Source: Heliopora coerulea
Lineage: Eukaryota > Cnidaria > Anthozoa > Scleralcyonacea > Helioporidae
DNA: 64,000 bases
Assembly: GCA_030142905.1 (NCBI GenBank)
Contig: JASJOG010000201.1
Coordinates: 367,001-431,000, forward strand
Reading direction: 5' to 3'
Shown here: piece by piece, positions 12,091 through 23,731 of the stretch
Position numbering within the stretch: the first letter of the stretch is position 1
Layout: each line of letters starts with the position of its first letter
Translations under genes and position numbers: made by a program
The notes under the pieces: model-generated
Told to the model about the DNA's origin: nothing
Database searches by the model: none
What the model saw: the letters and a program-made list of their open reading frames with translations, nothing else

Positions 12091-14325
12091 AAAAACTTAT
12101 CACTGAGCACAGGCATGCAAATTAACAAAACCTAAAAAACAAAGGAAGACCATTGCGGCTCAAATTCTCTAGGAAAAATATAATGTCCGAAATAGAAACC
12201 TTGCTCCGACATAATTATAAAGAGCAATACTAATTATCCCTCAACAAATCGTGTAAATAAATTCTTCGTGGGTGTGACCATGTTCTAAGACGGATAGAGA
12301 ATGATCACTTGTGCTCAGTGGGATACAGAGTCCCAAGAATTAGATAGCAGGCCACGATTGTATTGTGCACGAGATAATGACAGGAGTCGCCAGAAGGTAT
12401 TGCTACTTTGGTGAGCAAATAACAGGTAGGGTTTGTGCTCAAAATAGTTAATCACATTAGTCTGGATGAAAAATCGTATGCCTTGTTCACTCAAGAGACG
12501 CAAACGAAAGTACAAACGCAAGACTAAAGAACCTTTGTTTCGCTTTTGTATTGCTTTCATGGTTGCGTTGGATACGGCATTCATATCCAGTGCTTGTACT
12601 TATGGTTTGCTTTATTTGTTCCTCCGGAATACTTACATTGTCTTATCTTTTGTTTCGACCTCGTAAATGACTACATTTTAGATCACATAGGTATACGTAA
12701 GCATGATGACAGAATCTGTGTTAAGGGGATCTTACATCTTGAATGTCGAATTTTCCAAAAAAAAAAATAAAAGTTCTTCTCCACGGTGACCTTGAATGAT
12801 CTCCAGAACTTTTTCGTTGACCTTGAACTTGACCTTAAATCCAAAGCCTTGTTAAATATCGAGCATATAAAAATTTTCTGTAGATTATTCCGGAAGTTGC
12901 TGGAAGACTACAAAGTCCATTCGACATATTTAATATTAAATTTTGAATCTGCTTTTCTCGAGTTGTTGAAGTTGCTTAAAAGCATCTTTATCAAACGTAA
13001 ATTAAGTTTACCTTTTCACAGATTTTATCCATCTTTCCTGCACAGATAGCAAAAATAACAGTTTAGGAACTAAACCTATAAAATTTAATTTATCGTTGAA
13101 ACACTTCTTAATATTGTACATATTATAGTAACTATTTCTGACATTCTGAGTGTTTTCTATAAGAATCTGAAAAAGTCTCAAAAACGTCTTAAAAATAGGC
13201 GTCTTTTAGGTTTAGCACCTAGAGTATCTCCCTTCTAATGCACTAAAACCTATATAAGACTTCACTGACCATTTGGTTCAACTCTGTCAGGTTTGAAGTG
13301 GGTACGCTATTTTATTGTTTGTGCTCCATTATTTTGGTTACCATGGCAACTGATCAATTTGAAAGATGATTTTGATAGTTCAAATTTGATTTATTACAAT
13401 GCCTTGAAATTACTTCTCCTAAATTCTTAAACACAGAAAAATCTAATTTTAAAGTGCGAGACCACCTTAATTAATGAAGAATTTCATTTAGTCGACCAAG
13501 AGTTCTTACTTTATAAGCTAGATCTAACATGATGTAATAAGAACCCGAGATTTGAATTTAAAAGTGTGAATTCAAAAAACTAAATTAGAGAGAATTTGAC
13601 TTTTTGTCCCAACGTGGAAATTAGTGTTTCTCAGGGTTCCATGTTTTAATAGACCGTCGCGTTTTGTTATGTACAAGTGTACTCAGGTGAAAATGTCATA
13701 TAAGCTGTTCAATAAGTATGTATGCAAATTACCTTGCTAGACATTTGTACAGGTAACATGCTACTTGGAAAAAATATCACACATGAGCAGTGGCGTAACC
13801 AAGAGTGGGGGAAATGTTCGATGGATGAAACCACACACCCCCCGCATAGCTTCAACGGTCTCGAGTTTCCAGTTCAACAGTGATTCATAAGAGAGAATTA
13901 CAATCTAGCAAGCTTTAATCTACGAGCTAGACACAACTTTCGACGTCTAAATAAATTGTCTGTACGCATTATCTGAAGTGCTGAAGTGAGGATGTAAATG
14001 TTTGGGGAGTTGTCAGCAGTCAAAGTTGTCATTGTTTTTTGGCAGCAAAACATTCTCCCTAGTGGCGTTTGAAGGTGTTACTGTCGATTGCATTTGCTGG
14101 TGAACGCTGCCAATAGAATCATTCGTCTAGTTCTGTTTTGCTAGGCCAAAACATGGCACTTGAACTGCACAAACGTTTTAAGTCATATATTTCCCTTCTT
14201 CTTGTCGATCAAAATATTTAATACGAAATACGAAAATTAATCTTTCAAATTAAACCCCGGTAAACCCAAATTACACCCTGCTTTTTTAAAACTTTGTAAA
14301 ACACCAGAAGGCTGAAGTCCCCTCA
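12091..14325. other. no gene seen; possible TE end at 13787
   Basis: AT-rich sequence without recognisable coding. The plus frame at 12786-13049 has no motif. At 13787 the words CAGTGGCGTAACCAAGAG look like the terminal inverted repeat of a DNA transposon, but I found no partner end with a matching target duplication. Confidence 0.4.
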
Positions 14326-14470
14326 ATGGGTACCACCTCAGCAATTGACATTGTGATAACCTGGGTACACCCCGGCGAATTTACAATGAAATGGGCCTGG
14401 CATGGGCGGAACCGCAACCGTTTACATTACGATAGCCTGGGTAAAGCATCAGTGTTTTACATCGCAATAA
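14326..14470. repeat. 35-bp minisatellite, left block
   Basis: About four degenerate units of roughly 35 bp with the shape CAGTGATTTACATTGCGATAACCTGGGTACAACCC. The last unit is interrupted at about 14470 and the array resumes at 14976. Confidence 0.65.
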
Positions 14471-14975
14471 ATGTGCTGCAACAGAGGTGATTTAATCACC
14501 GCTGATTTAATTAATTAATTAATGGCTGTCCTTCGTTGCCGAAGATGACTGTCTTGTGTTTGAGTTGAGGCATATCCTCCATTCTCAAAACAAGACGCCT
14601 TGCACAGTTCCAAAGCCAGTTGGTGTTGTGGCTCCACCAGACTGCTTCTCTGGTCCTCAACGCCTGATACAATGTGGTGCACAAGAGTGCAACGGACATT
14701 GTTGACGAGGAAATCACCCCGCAGTAGCAACTCACTTGCTGGTTGATGCCATCCGTTGGCCTCAGTTGAGGTTCCTCTGCATGCCATCTGGTGTTCACGC
14801 CATTGGTTTTAGGATGAGCTCTTCTGCCGCTTGCACCACCAGACCTCCTGCTGCCGATGTCTGGACCTGTATCCCTAGGTAGGGAGGCACGAGGGTACTA
14901 TCACTTGCCCAAGGTGAACCCTCAGACTAGTGGAGGGAAGGAATCGTCTTACTTCTCCATTCTAGACCGACTCTA
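14471..14975. repeat. unclassified insertion inside the minisatellite
   Basis: About 500 bp unrelated to the flanking 35-bp units. It has an ATTAATTAATTAATTAAT stretch near its left edge. Two overlapping minus-strand frames (14511-14798) are open for 90-95 codons, but I cannot assign either to a family. The placement inside an array argues for a transposed sequence. No terminal repeats or target duplication are clear. Confidence 0.4.
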
Positions 14976-15356
14976 AGTGATTTACAATGCAATGAGCTGG
15001 GCTGCAAGCCCAGTGATTTACAATGAAGATAATCTCGGTACAACTCCAGTGACTTAAATTGCCATAATCTCCGTGTAGCCTCAGTAGTTTACATTATCTG
15101 GGTGTAACTCCAGTGATTTACTGTGGCGATAAGGTGGATAGTGATTTACAGTGCGGTAGTCTGGTTGCAACCCCAAATGATTTAAATTGCGATACACTCG
15201 GTGCAACCCAAGATACATACATTGCGATAACTGTGGTGCAATCCCAGTGGTTTACATTGGCAATAACCTTGGTACAAAACCAGTGATTTAGCCATGCAAT
15301 AACCTGGGCATACCTCCAGCGATTTACGTTGCAATGACCTGGGTACAACCCAACAA
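14976..15356. repeat. 35-bp minisatellite, right block
   Basis: About ten to eleven diverged units of 29-36 bp, each with CAGTGATTTACA-like and ATAACCTGGGTACAACCC-like halves. The frame at 15118-15348 (minus) is only this repeat read through and is not a gene. Confidence 0.75.
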
Positions 15357-16334
15357 TTCACATGATGATTATCGTATGGGTCTGCGATTTGGATACTAAA
15401 TGATGTAATGTATCAAATATCAGGCAAATAGTTTTGTTCAAAAAATGGCCACTGCAGTTAGCAGACCGAAGTAAGGCAGGGACCATTCTGCCAGCTCACT
15501 AACCCTAATACAAACCATTACCCTAACCAGTTAGTGACGCATTGGGTACACTAAACTGCAGTCTAGCTGGCAATTGTACGGCTATCATTGTACTTTTATA
15601 ATTTGATAGCAACCATGTTACCACGAACTAGAACAATACATTACAGTATCTAATTGCACTAGATTTTCAGTGCCACAGGTTTCATTAAGGTGCCATTTCA
15701 TTAAGGCTGAGAATGCAATTGCTCCCATGTGCAGCTTTTATAATTTTTGCTTTCAATGTGTTGAACGGATGTAGTCTGTTGGAACTGTGGATTGTGGCAA
15801 ATAGAAATGTTTTTAAATAACTTATTTTGAGGTAGCCCTGTTACAATGGTAACCAATAATAGGATTAATATAGAATTAATAATTATAAGCTTTGATTGGC
15901 ACAATAAATGTCAGTGAACCAATAGGGAAAATCCACTGAGAAGTGACAAAGGAAATTATAAATGAATGATTATTTTTAAATGGATGAACCTGACTTAATT
16001 CCTTATGATAAAGTAGAGTGCAGTGATGATGTCCATATAAAGTGAAAGAAAATTTTTCAGTGTTGATATCATACATTTTAAGACACATCCAGAACCACTC
16101 GCAAAATATGCAGTTTTTGGGCCTTCAACTGGGACAATTCTCAGGGTATGTTGGAATATGACTAGAGTCCAAAAATAATTCAATTTTTATTTTTGTACTT
16201 AAGACATATTTTACAATTTTGCATTTCATCTACAGGGCATTCTAACATTCTAACACTTTGCATTTTAAAACAATAATTAAATTTTTTTTTCTTGTTTTTT
16301 GCAATAAGTGCGAAAAAGAATGTTGTTTAACAAG
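15357..16334. other. no gene seen
   Basis: AT-rich non-coding sequence. Overlapping minus frames at 15701-16183 show no family motif and no exon signals. Confidence 0.45.
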
Positions 16335-16522
16335 TAGTAACGTAACGGAGCTACTTGGGGGCCATCGGAGATTTTCCTTCGGGGCCCCACCACCACCCTT
16401 GGTATAGACATATATGTCAAGACTTTTATCTCAATTGTCTTTGCAAATTCATCTGGGGCCCCTTAGAGGTCGGGAGCCCTTAGGAGTTGTTCTAACCCAG
16501 ACCATAGTCCGTTACGCCACTG
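16335..16522. mobile_element. small DNA-transposon MITE, CGTAACGGA ends
   Basis: The left end reads AGTAACGTAACGGAGC and the right end GTCCGTTACGCCACTG, so AGTRRCGTAACGGA is inverted at both borders of a 188-bp unit. The interior has GGGGCC blocks on both sides (TTGGGGGCC, CTTCGGGGCCCC, CTGGGGCCCC). Flanks TTAACAAG and ATTGTGAT do not match, so the target duplication is lost or a border is wrong. Confidence 0.5.
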
Positions 16523-16538
16523 ATTGTGATTATGTTTC

Positions 16539-16706
16539 TAAGTGGACGTAATTTCGGCATTGACCGTATCGCCCTCGGGCACTTTTCGTTCATCTGAAGG
16601 GCTAATGAGTAACAAGTGTGTAGTTCGTCTTAAAAAGCGCTCTGTTGGCAGGATATTCCTAACTCGAGTAAAGCTGGCAATGGCGGGATGATCGATTTCT
16701 CCATTG
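16539..16706 (-). pseudogene. fragment of a patatin-TPR family gene (TPR part)
   Basis: About 170 bp of this stretch match the minus-strand locus near 38.65-38.82 kb at the DNA level. Shared blocks include GTATCGCC, GCACTTTTC, TCATNTGAAGGGCTA, TCTGTTGG, AGGATATTC and GGCAATGG, in the same order and spacing. Read on the minus strand, it encodes the DHP-A-IA helix, the GF/RF-containing turn and the SLALQM-like helix of a TPR unit, but with stops and frameshifts. There is no start, no patatin domain and no further TPR. It is a dispersed scrap of the family whose other members lie between 25.9 and 39.6 kb. Confidence 0.7.
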
Positions 16707-17044
16707 ATAAATCGTCAGAGTTTAATGTGGCTAACGAAAAACAGGTTTTACAAGCAAAGAATTTCTTCCTCTTCTCAATTTCCCATATGTTATTCAAGAG
16801 GAAAATTTGGCCTAAAAAGGCAAAAGTTCCCACTTGCATCAGCAACGAGAGAAATTCGTGATTTTGAACGTCCTCAGAGGACTAAAGAACCCGAGGTGAG
16901 CAAGGCAGATTTATCATTACGTCTGTAATAACGTGAAGCTTCAATATGAACTTTCTGTATAACATTCATGTCACTCATTAACGTTATTACCCTATGGTAG
17001 CTGCCGCCCAAGCAGTACATATGTCGCACTGACTGAACGACATA

Positions 17045-17165
17045 TTATCTCTCCATCTGAATCTCGGTGCCTCAATAGTTAATGTCTCGCCGGTCGTCAG
17101 AAAGATGCGGGCTCGATCCCGTCTGGGGCTTAGAAATTGTTTTTCTTTATGTCCACAGTCTATCC
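17045..17165 (+). repeat. tRNA-derived SINE, copy 1
   Basis: It has a degenerate A-box-like word (GTGCCTCAATAGTTAATG) and a B-box-like GGCTCGATCCCG. These are followed by CGTCTGGGGCTTAGAAATTG, a body shared with copies at 52.3-52.8 kb. The order (promoter boxes, then a conserved CTGGGNCTCAGAAATT body) fits a tRNA-derived SINE. It is not a functional tRNA, because no cloverleaf closes. Confidence 0.6.
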
Positions 17166-17287
17166 AAATTACAACCATAGTTCCTCTAAGGCATTACTTT
17201 TATCTCATGTCTCGTCTTCTGGTGATCCGTCTTCAGATTTTATTACCAGTTGCTGGTTTTCAGATTAAGCCTCGTTCACATGAAGCA

Positions 17288-17468
17288 ACGTACAACTACA
17301 TAAGGACAGGGCAAGGGGAGAGCGAAACATGTTCAGTTTATGTCGATATCGCCATAGTAGGAACCATGCAAGCAATATGGTTATATTGCTTTGTTCTTAC
17401 TTTGGAGATATCGACATAAATTGAGCGTGTTTCGCTTTCGCCTGTCCAGGTCCTTATGTTGTTGTAGG
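17288..17468. repeat. inverted repeat (MITE-like)
   Basis: The left arm CTACATAAGGACAGG...GAGCGAAACATGTTCAGTTTATGTCGATATC is complemented by the right arm GATATCGACATAAATTGAGCGTGTTTCGC...CAGGTCCTTATGTTG. Arms of about 60 bp flank a spacer of about 60 bp. There is no coding and no clear target duplication. Confidence 0.6.
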
Positions 17469-20138
17469 AGCATAATAACATAGGGCATAATAACGTTATA
17501 GGATCATGATAGCATGGAAATAATGAGAAATGTAAAAAAAGCTCTGGGAAACATGGTGTAAAATATCAATATAGTCACAGTTACGATATTGAAGGATTAG
17601 AAGAAAACAAAACAAACATCATCAAAATGCTTTTCTGCCATTGAACTGCTATACCTTATTTTTATTCAGGGAATTGTAAATCAAAGATTGTTATTCCTTA
17701 AATATGAACGTTATATAACGTTGGCTGGCAGGTCGTTGTTTTCCTTTAGTTTACCTTACTAATGCAAGGTGCAATTCGAAACTTCGGTGAAAATCACAAT
17801 TAAAAAGGATAACACAACGAGAAATAGAGCTATAATTAACAATTATAAACAGATTCTCGTTGCCAGTTACATGGAGCCTGATAAAATTACTGCATTTGAT
17901 GACTGCACTAAGGATGTGTTGCGAGAACCATGGAAACAAGAGGAAACTCAGTGGTTTTGAAAAAGAAAGCATGAGCATGGAAGGATAAATGCAAGAGCAA
18001 GATGGACTCATGATAAAGAAAACTCATCCAAAGTCAAGGAAAGAGTTTTATAGAAAACAGTTTTGCGCGGTTAATTTTCACAGCAATGTAATTTCGTCTA
18101 TTTTCTATAATCATGAAAATCGCGAAAATTAAATCCCGCGAAAATTGGTAACAATAAGGTACTTTAGCGTTCCACACAGATGCCATTAAAACTCAGATAA
18201 ATGTATGGTCACTTTTAGTATCTTTAAAATTAAAATTTGAAGAAAACCAAAAAACTACAACATTCTTAAATTGCATTTAGTCCTTTCATTAATAAGTTAA
18301 TAATCCACTATTTTATGATCTACTAATCCACTAAGTTATGTCCCAGATATGTCAACAATGACCTCGATGTATGCCATTTTCCGAAAAACATCCGTCCTGA
18401 ACTTCAATTTTGCTCCCGCCCCCTCCTAACGTCAACTAGTTTCCTGTAACACTGGTTCAGACTTGAAAATATTTCTTGTTTGGTCTGTGCGCATGATCAC
18501 CACGTATTTTATATATCTTTTTCAGTTGAAATGATATCCGCGAGGACTTCCGCCCTGACTTGGAGACGCATTGGTGCCCTTTCCCCATGGCTTGAATTCA
18601 AAGAAGGTAAGATATCAAAATAGGTTCTCAACAGAACTTCAAAAACTCATTAATAATTCATGAGGAAAATACGAAGGAAAATCATAACCGTGTCTTAACT
18701 TTGAATGTGATGAAAACACTCTCACTTTTCTCTTCAAATTTTTTGCCGCATAGAAAACATTCATTTTCAAAATTTCTTTGTGAAGTAGCGTGTTAGGGAG
18801 TTCGGCAACACAAACAGACTCAGTATCACCGTCAGGTTGTTCTTCAGGGACAAATTTCCGGGTGCATTCTTTGGGCCTTTTCTGACTATTCTCATTTCAG
18901 AATAAAAAATCAAAGATTACTTGGAATAACGACTGCTAAAATGAAAGATATTATGAAAGTGAGAGCTGGTGGCTTCAACCTGTTCAGTGCTGTGTCAACT
19001 CATGCTGGTCGTATTGCCCTTTACTTCGTAATTTTTTTTCTTTTTTATGGCGTTCGGAAAATTCCAGCAGAATAAACGGTCTCTATTGATCTGGACATTA
19101 AGCCTTTTTCTTGATAATTAGATTTTTTTAAGAAGACGAGCTACCTCAGGTCGGACGAACGTTGATAGCAAATGTTTTAATGTCGATTCCACAATTTTAA
19201 AATGTTGCCTGTTGGTGAACGTAAAAAATAACTAAAACACTGCTTAATGCAACTCTATATTTCGGCTATTCTGCCACCCCGAATAAAATTTCCATTACTT
19301 TCCGGAATATCCCGGCAATATTATATAAGCCAGAATTGCTTCTATAAGATTTCAATAACTTCACAACCGTTCATTCCGTATAATCCTGAACCGGATTTGC
19401 CCCAAAACGAACCCAAGGGCAGAGCACTGCACAGTTTGGTTGGTTTAAATGATAATTACTGATGCAGAGTACGCTTTACACTAAAGATACAGGTAAACAT
19501 TTGTTGGCTTAGGTGTTTTCAGATTGATCTTGAATTAGGAATCTGCCCGTTTTTTCTAGCCAAGATGGTTATTACGGGTAGCCAGGATCCGCATTATTTA
19601 ATATTTACTAATTTAATGTGTACAGTTTACAAAATGGGTGCAAATAAATTCTTTTTGTCTTGTCTTGTCTTGAGTCACCGGAAAATCTAAGTCTTGTCTT
19701 TATCCAACTAGCTCCCATTTACACTTAATAGATTGGTGAGTGGTGAGTTTCAAACACCTGGAAGTGTTTGAAAATTGACAAAAGTAAAATTTACGTCACG
19801 AGGTCTCGAAATTCGCCAGCTTTACCAAGTTCACTTTTCATCTAAATTTACATTTTTTTTTCTCCGGGGAACTTAAAAATTTTTAAAACAGTCAAGAAGG
19901 GATTTAAACATCATAGCAGGCCTAAGTGACGCGGGAAGGGTTTTAAGAAGTACGGGAAAGTCCGGCTAGCTTTTTCTTCGCAAAAGTGAGATGCAAAAAC
20001 ATCCAGTGAGTTCGGTCTGACATGATGGACAGTGGATTCGATGGAGGGTACAGATATCACTCCATTCTGGTAATTAAATTCTTGATACAGGATGGAATGG
20101 AGTTCTTCGAACTTCTATTAGTATTAAATTTAAGAGAA
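17469..20138. other. no gene seen upstream of the gypsy element
   Basis: Non-coding AT-rich sequence. A short near-palindrome of the CGCGAAAATTAAATCCCGCG type lies at about 18120-18150. Frames at 17751-18011 and 19247-19462 show nothing recognisable. Confidence 0.4.
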
Positions 20139-20143
20139 GTTAT

Positions 20144-20288
20144 TGAAACGGGAAATGGATGGGAATTTCCCGCGCAGAAAGACCTTGCGGGGGTCTCGAA
20201 GAACGAGAGAATTAGTTGCGAACACCCGAGTATGGTGTTGTGATTACTGTTAAGACAGATCAAAACCAATAACTTTGAAACTGTCATA
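20144..20288 (+). repeat. 5' LTR of the gypsy element
   Basis: It matches the 3' LTR through GGAAATGGATGGGAAT, CTGCGGGGGTCTCGAAGAACGAGAG-like and ACCCGAGTAT blocks, then TTAAGAC.GAT and AACTTTGAAACTGTCA. Divergence between the LTRs is substantial (many substitutions over about 140 bp), pointing to an old insertion. The frames 20022-20243 and 20057-20287 are only this LTR read through. Confidence 0.8.
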
Positions 20289-20292
20289 GCGC

Positions 20293-20308
20293 TGGCAGTG
20301 GTGGGATT
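20293..20308 (+). other. primer binding site, tRNA-Leu type
   Basis: TGGCAGTGGTGGGATT starts four bases after the LTR. It is nearly the complement of the 3' end of an animal tRNA-Leu (AAG type, acceptor ...CCCACCGCTGCCA). The match is from memory of tRNA sequences and one base differs. The usual TGG complementary to the CCA tail is not cleanly present. Confidence 0.5.
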
Positions 20309-20391
20309 AACCAGAAATATCTGAAAGAAGAGTCGACGTATTTGATGGTATGGGAGATGTTGATTTATGGTTAATGAAGATGAAATTTTAA

Positions 20392-21260
20392 TTGCTCAAC
20401 GAAGAAGTTCGAAGGGAGGCTCATGCTATTGCGAGTAAATTAGTCGGGGCGGCGTTTACGTGTATTGCAAGACTAAGCGACACGGACCAGGATGACCGAA
20501 AGAAAATAAAGAAGTCACTGAGAAAAGAATTCGACAAAGCCGCTGTTGATTGCGAAACTGCGGTCGCCGAATTGGGTCAACTCAAACGCCAAGACGACAA
20601 TACCCAAGCACAATTATCGTGGCGGTAAGAGAAGATTACCAGAAAGGCCTCTGGTTTGTGCAATGTGGAGGAAGATGCTGCAGCAAAAACGTATAACCAA
20701 ATGTTCAGGATAAATTTCTGGCAGCTATCGACGGCGACATGAGTAAGAGGCTGAAGAACAATACAAAATATATGAACATAACAGTGTTGACCGAGGAACT
20801 TGAAAGATTGGAACTAATATGCAAGAGAAAATCGGGAATTAAAACAGCCACTGTGATCTAGGGGCATGAGCAATGAAGATAAGCAACCACAAAATCTTTG
20901 ACAATTGGTGAAAGAAGAAATTAAAACAGCTTTGGGCGAAAGAGCTGACGAGCAAGATGACAAGCAAATCTATTTCTTAGGCGGTCGTCAAGGAAACGCA
21001 AGTAGCCCTAGGAGAGGTGGGTTTGGCAATTTTACTCGAAGCCGAGGAAAACCCAGAAATCCTTCAAACCCAAAAGGGAACAGTGGAAGTAGTAAGCCTA
21101 AATGTTTCCACTGCGACTCTGAAAGTCATTTTAGAAAAGATTACCCATTTGTCCACCTGTATCAACGTTGTGGGAAGCCGGGACACGTAGCTTGAAATTG
21201 TCAGTCTGCTTCCCCTGTGAAATCACCTTCTTCAAACTGCCAAGTGGCTAGGAACAAACA
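20392..21260 (+). pseudogene. gypsy gag relic with broken CCHC knuckles
   Basis: Frames at 20392-20628 and 20905-21195 carry a Lys/Glu-rich capsid-like region, then a Gly/Arg/Ser-rich linker and two zinc-knuckle remnants. In the first (CFHCDSESHFRKDY) the fourth ligand Cys is Tyr. In the second (YQRCGKPGHVA) the first Cys is Tyr and a stop interrupts before the final Cys. Several in-frame stops lie between the pieces. A working gag would coat the element RNA; this one cannot. Confidence 0.7.
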
Positions 21261-21317
21261 GTAACGATTAATACGTCCCCAGCCGCTACTGAACGATTTA
21301 TCACCACGCCAGCAACT

Positions 21318-21626
21318 GTGAAACAAGGCAATAACGAACGGCAGTGCGAGTTTATTTGTGATTCTGGTTCAGAAGTGTCTACATTACCCTTTTCTTTCGC
21401 AGCTCAAGAAGGATTAAAGATAAAGAAGGTTTCAAAACGACTAGAAATGGGAAACGGAACGAGGGCTGGCTGTAAAGAAGTTGTACATGTCGAGATTAAA
21501 GTGAAACATAAGATGTGCAAGGTAGACTGCTTTGTCGTGGAAGAAGTTCAAACTGCAGTTATGGGTTTCGATACTCTAGGAGTATTGGGCATTCTTCTAT
21601 ATCCAAGATTTAGATACGCCAGCTAA
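21318..21626 (+). pseudogene. gypsy retropepsin-like protease region
   Basis: A 102-codon open piece starts with FICDSGSEVSTLP, the DSG(S/A) active-site loop of an aspartic retropepsin. VMGFDTLG further on corresponds to the hydrophobic-Gly motif near the protease C-terminus. The piece is separated by stops from gag and from the reverse transcriptase. The following frame 21633-21926 is the linker between protease and reverse transcriptase, with no known motif. Confidence 0.65.
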
Positions 21627-22149
21627 GATGGAGTGGAAATACATCAGTCAGAAGAACCCAGTAGTCAATCACCAGCACAGAAATGTTACCACATCAGAGT
21701 AGCACAATTTTGTGGGGTGGAACCGGGAAAAGAGACTTTCAAATGGGAAAAACGTGATGGAGAAAATAGGACATTTGACAGCGCAGTATGTGTCGAAGGT
21801 ACGAAGCGGTTCAAGGAAAAGTCAGGGTTTAGGACAGCCCTAGTTCATATAACACCAGAGGAAATTGAAGATGGAAGAATCCCAATTTGTGTATTGAATG
21901 TATCAGACAAACCAATCCGTATGTAGAAGGAACAGTCTGCAGCAACTGAAGAAGAACTACCAACCAAAATAATAAATAGAGTATCTGAAGTTAGAAACAG
22001 CAACGAGTGTGAAATATGACCCAGTTCCCGATGTTCAAATTGGAAAAGAATTGAGGGACAGTGAGAAAGTAAAATTAAAGAATCTGCTAAGTAAGAATGC
22101 AGATGTATTTGCATGATTACCCTGGTAACGAAGGATACACTACAACAGA

Positions 22150-22835
22150 AACTCAAACAATACCTGCTGGAGATGCGGAGCCCATAACATGCCCACCAAG
22201 ACGAAATAACTTTACCTTAACAGAGAAAATTAATTAAGCAGTAGGGAAGCATTTGAAGGCAGGGCACATCCGTCCATCAGTGTCTTCATGGGCATTCCCA
22301 ATTGTGCCAGTCATAAAACAGGAAAAGATGGTGAGATTGTGCGTGGATTATAAGCTTCTCAATGAGGTAACGCAATCAGGTCCATTTCCCACTGGAAACA
22401 TCAACGAAGTTCTGGACAACATGGCAGGAGCCTGGTATTTTAGCGTTATTGACTTGGCGCACGGGTACTTACAGGTACCTCAGGCAAAGGAAGACCTATA
22501 CAAAACAGCCTTCAGATCCCCAACAAGCTTCTGGGAATGGACGCATATGTTTTAAGGTTTGAAAGGAAGTCCAGCCACCTTTGCAAGATCGACTTAGAAA
22601 GTCGTCAGCCAGACCCCCCTGATCGATTGGTCCTGTAAATTGATGACCAGTGTGTAGTAAGCAAAATCTTTGACGATCAGTTGAGAAATTTGCAGCAAGT
22701 TTTCGATAAGCTTCGACAGCATGACTTAACGATAAAAGCAAGGAAATGTGCACTGGGAATTAAAGAAGTGAAATTTTTACGTCATTGAGTAACTAAGCAT
22801 GGAGCAAAATCAGCTTGAGAGAAAGTGGAAGCGAT
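22150..22835 (+). pseudogene. gypsy reverse transcriptase, 5' part
   Basis: The block at 22253-22555 contains IRPSVSSWAFPIVPV, VRLCVDYKLLNEVT and FSVIDLAHGYLQVP, the first three conserved segments of Ty3/gypsy reverse transcriptase, including the first catalytic Asp in VIDL. A stop follows the segment that should lead to GLKGSPATFA. The YxDD region is damaged. The thumb (LQQVFDKLRQHDLTIKARKC) is still readable near 22690-22750. The sequence is then cut at 22836 by a hAT insertion and resumes at 23732. Confidence 0.8.
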
Positions 22836-23731
22836 CAGTGGTGCATCCAGGAAAAGGGAGCTTCGGAGGCTTAAGCCCCTCCCTTAGCAGCCCTATGAAG
22901 ATGTCTATTTTCATCCACGAAAAAAACTCCAAAAATGTAGCGTAAAATCAAAAGGAAAGAGCGTAGATTTTACGATACCTCTGACAGACGACCCTAAAAT
23001 GCTATAGTTTCTCTGTCACCTTATTAGTTTGTAGTGTATTAGGACTGTCAAGTCTTAATCAGATTGACCAACTATCCTGATTTCGTCGGGATTATCCCTA
23101 TTTTGAATGGAAATCCCGAATCTCGACCGATATGCTGTCGAGATTGGAAAAATCCAGATTTTGACATCTGCTTTAAGGTACAAGCCTACGACGATATTTT
23201 CGTCAAATTCTGTAGCTAATAGTGCAAATATTATTCGGAGACCCAGTTTAAAATGGCGTTTGTAGTAGACTGGTGTACGAAATGAACAGGACATGAATTA
23301 GACTGGTTGCCTTTTAATAAGTTAGTAATATCCGATTTCTCTCACTTCGTCTCAATGAATGTATCTCTGTTTGAAGAACTACAATACATTGTCTTTCATT
23401 ACAGTAGTATTTTTCAATAAAACACAAGCGCAAAATGACGATTAATTTCTCGAGCATTTTTACAGAAGTTATAGTCTGGGGTTGCTAGAAATGATGTTTC
23501 AAGACATCATGATTTCAAAATTTTCTGGGAGAGCATGCCTTCAGACCCCCCATGTCAAATACTGATTTGGTTAGGTCATTAGATAGGACAGTCTGCCTAA
23601 TGCCGGAATAGGCCTCGTAAAGGTTCTAAAATGTAAAATATTTCTAGGGGAACATGCTGCGAAAGCCTCTAAGTGGAAGTTGATTTAACATTTCTAGAAA
23701 TCCCCTCACAAATATCCTGGGTTCGCCCTTG
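22836..23731. mobile_element. nested hAT-type element, 8-bp TSD
   Basis: An 896-bp insertion sits in the gypsy reverse transcriptase. It starts CAGTGGTGCATCCAGGA and ends TCCTGGGTTCGCCCTTG, an imperfect 17-bp terminal inverted repeat. The host sequence GAAGCGAT is exactly duplicated at 22828-22835 and 23732-23739. The interior has no transposase I can read; the frames at 23055-23294 and 23644-23890 are incidental. It is younger than the gypsy copy. Confidence 0.85.

Noticed and set aside
14976..15356. CRISPR-like array
   Set aside because: Units are diverged tandem repeats of about 35 bp without unique spacers, in a eukaryotic context.
13787..16522. A 2.7-kb transposon between CAGTGGCGTAAC at 13787 and GTTACGCCACTG at 16511
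   Set aside because: Flanking 8-mers differ, a closer partner for the right end exists at 16335, and the interior is a minisatellite rather than transposon sequence.
17090..17130. A functional tRNA gene
   Set aside because: Only the promoter-box words remain; acceptor and anticodon stems do not pair. The same body recurs at 52 kb, so it is a SINE.
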